A program made the position numbers and the translations under genes. Shown here in pieces: positions 6,101-6,667 of a stretch of DNA of 6,667 nt; the stretch's first letter is position 1, and every line of letters begins with the position of its first letter. The notes under the pieces are model-generated. The model was given only the letters and a program-made list of their open reading frames with translations, was not told the DNA's origin and did no database searches. The stretch covers positions 53,352 through 60,018 of the forward strand of contig DCLG01000109.1 of the NCBI GenBank assembly GCA_002320935.1, in the 5' to 3' direction. The DNA is from Pedobacter sp. UBA1654 (lineage in GTDB: Bacteria > Bacteroidota > Bacteroidia > Sphingobacteriales > Sphingobacteriaceae).

Positions 6101-6667
6101 ATGCAGGAAACCAAGATTCTCTGGGCCGATGATGAGATTAACTTATTAAAACCACATATTTTATTGCTGAACGAAAAGGGTTATCACGTAACAACTTTCA
6201 CCAATGGCAATGATGCCCTTGAGGCGTTTGGCAAAGAACATTTTGATCTCGTATTTCTCGACGAAAATATGCCGGGACTGAGCGGAATTGAAACACTTTC
6301 GGCCATCAAAAATATTAAAAGTGATGTCCCGGTTGTGCTGATTACAAAGAGCGAGGAAGAAAACCTGATGGAAGATGCCATCGGTTCAAAAATAGATGAC
6401 TATCTGATCAAGCCTGTTAATCCAAAACAGGTACTGTTAACCATAAAGAAGATTATTGATAATAAACGCCTGGTAAGTGAAAAAACATCCATGGCATACC
6501 AGCAGGATTTCAGAAGGCTGGGCATGACACTTAACGACAAACTTAGCTATGAAGAATGGGTTGATGTTTACAAGAAACTCGTTTTCTGGGAGCTGGAGCT
6601 TGAGAAGCTGGATGATCCGCAGATGCATGAAATCCTTACCATGCAAAAGTCGGAAGCCAACATGCAA
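6101..6667 (+). CDS. porX: PorX-type response regulator, 5' part (T9SS regulator)
   Basis: The first 189 codons are open to the window edge, so the gene is partial at its 3' end. Residues 4-120 form a receiver domain: acidic pocket D10-D11-E12, phosphoacceptor D54 in FLDENMPG, T82 in LITKSEEE and K104-P105 in YLIKPVNP. The unusual ILWADDE start of the domain and the helical stretch after it (about 120-189, including FRRLGMTLNDKLSYEEW) are what I associate with PorX rather than ordinary regulators. PorX normally continues into a PglZ-type alkaline phosphatase-superfamily domain, which lies outside the window. In P. gingivalis it works with the histidine kinase PorY and controls type IX secretion; PorY is not seen here. 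The ATG at 6101 gives MQETKIL, placing the acidic pocket at the usual distance. It diverges from the HD gene. Confidence 0.88.
   Translation, partial: MQETKILWADDEINLLKPHILLLNEKGYHVTTFTNGNDALEAFGKEHFDLVFLDENMPGLSGIETLSAIKNIKSDVPVVLITKSEEENLMEDAIGSKIDDYLIKPVNPKQVLLTIKKIIDNKRLVSEKTSMAYQQDFRRLGMTLNDKLSYEEWVDVYKKLVFWELELEKLDDPQMHEILTMQKSEANMQ

Noticed and set aside
6184..6667. Minus-strand open frames across the right edge
   Set aside because: The plus strand here encodes a clear receiver domain continuous from 6101 to the edge, so these are antisense shadows.

Overview
The window looks like chromosomal core sequence from a Bacteroidota bacterium, most likely Sphingobacteriaceae (Pedobacter-like). 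Four things point there: the LpxC-FabZ fusion, the PorX-type response regulator, two promoters matching the Bacteroidota consensus (TTTG or TTG, about 20 bp spacer, TAnnTTTG), and the lack of clear Shine-Dalgarno sequences. The genus is inferred from remembered protein similarity; no search was run. I see no RNA genes, insertion sequences, CRISPR arrays or integration scars.

Layout: six genes lie on the minus strand and one on the plus strand. Reading in the minus direction from the right, the first is an HD-domain phosphohydrolase resembling SAMHD1 and dGTPases (4784-6007, TTG start). It is followed by a tightly packed lipid A block of lpxD (3595-4671), lpxC-fabZ fusion (2183-3595) and lpxA (1401-2186), joined by TAATG and ATGA stop/start overlaps. 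An orphan ABC-type ATPase (765-1385) follows 15 nt later. After a 151-nt AT-rich gap with its own consensus promoter comes efp (53-613). On the plus strand, the 5' part of porX (6101 to the right edge) diverges from the HD gene across 93 nt; its C-terminal effector domain lies outside the window.

Function: LpxA, LpxC and LpxD carry out the first three steps of lipid A synthesis. FabZ handles the competing use of 3-hydroxyacyl-ACP for fatty acids, so the fusion puts both sides of that branch point in one polypeptide. PorX controls the type IX secretion system (T9SS), some of whose cargo is anchored to LPS in Porphyromonas gingivalis, so its position beside the lipid A genes is suggestive. EF-P rescues ribosomes stalled at proline runs.

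Nothing here is a clearly new system. The points most worth following are a consensus promoter so close to lpxD that the mRNA should be leaderless or nearly so, an EF-P with Asn where the modified Lys or Arg normally sits, an ABC ATPase lacking the Q-loop Gln and switch His with no membrane partner nearby, and the HD/PorX divergent pair with a small palindrome between the genes.
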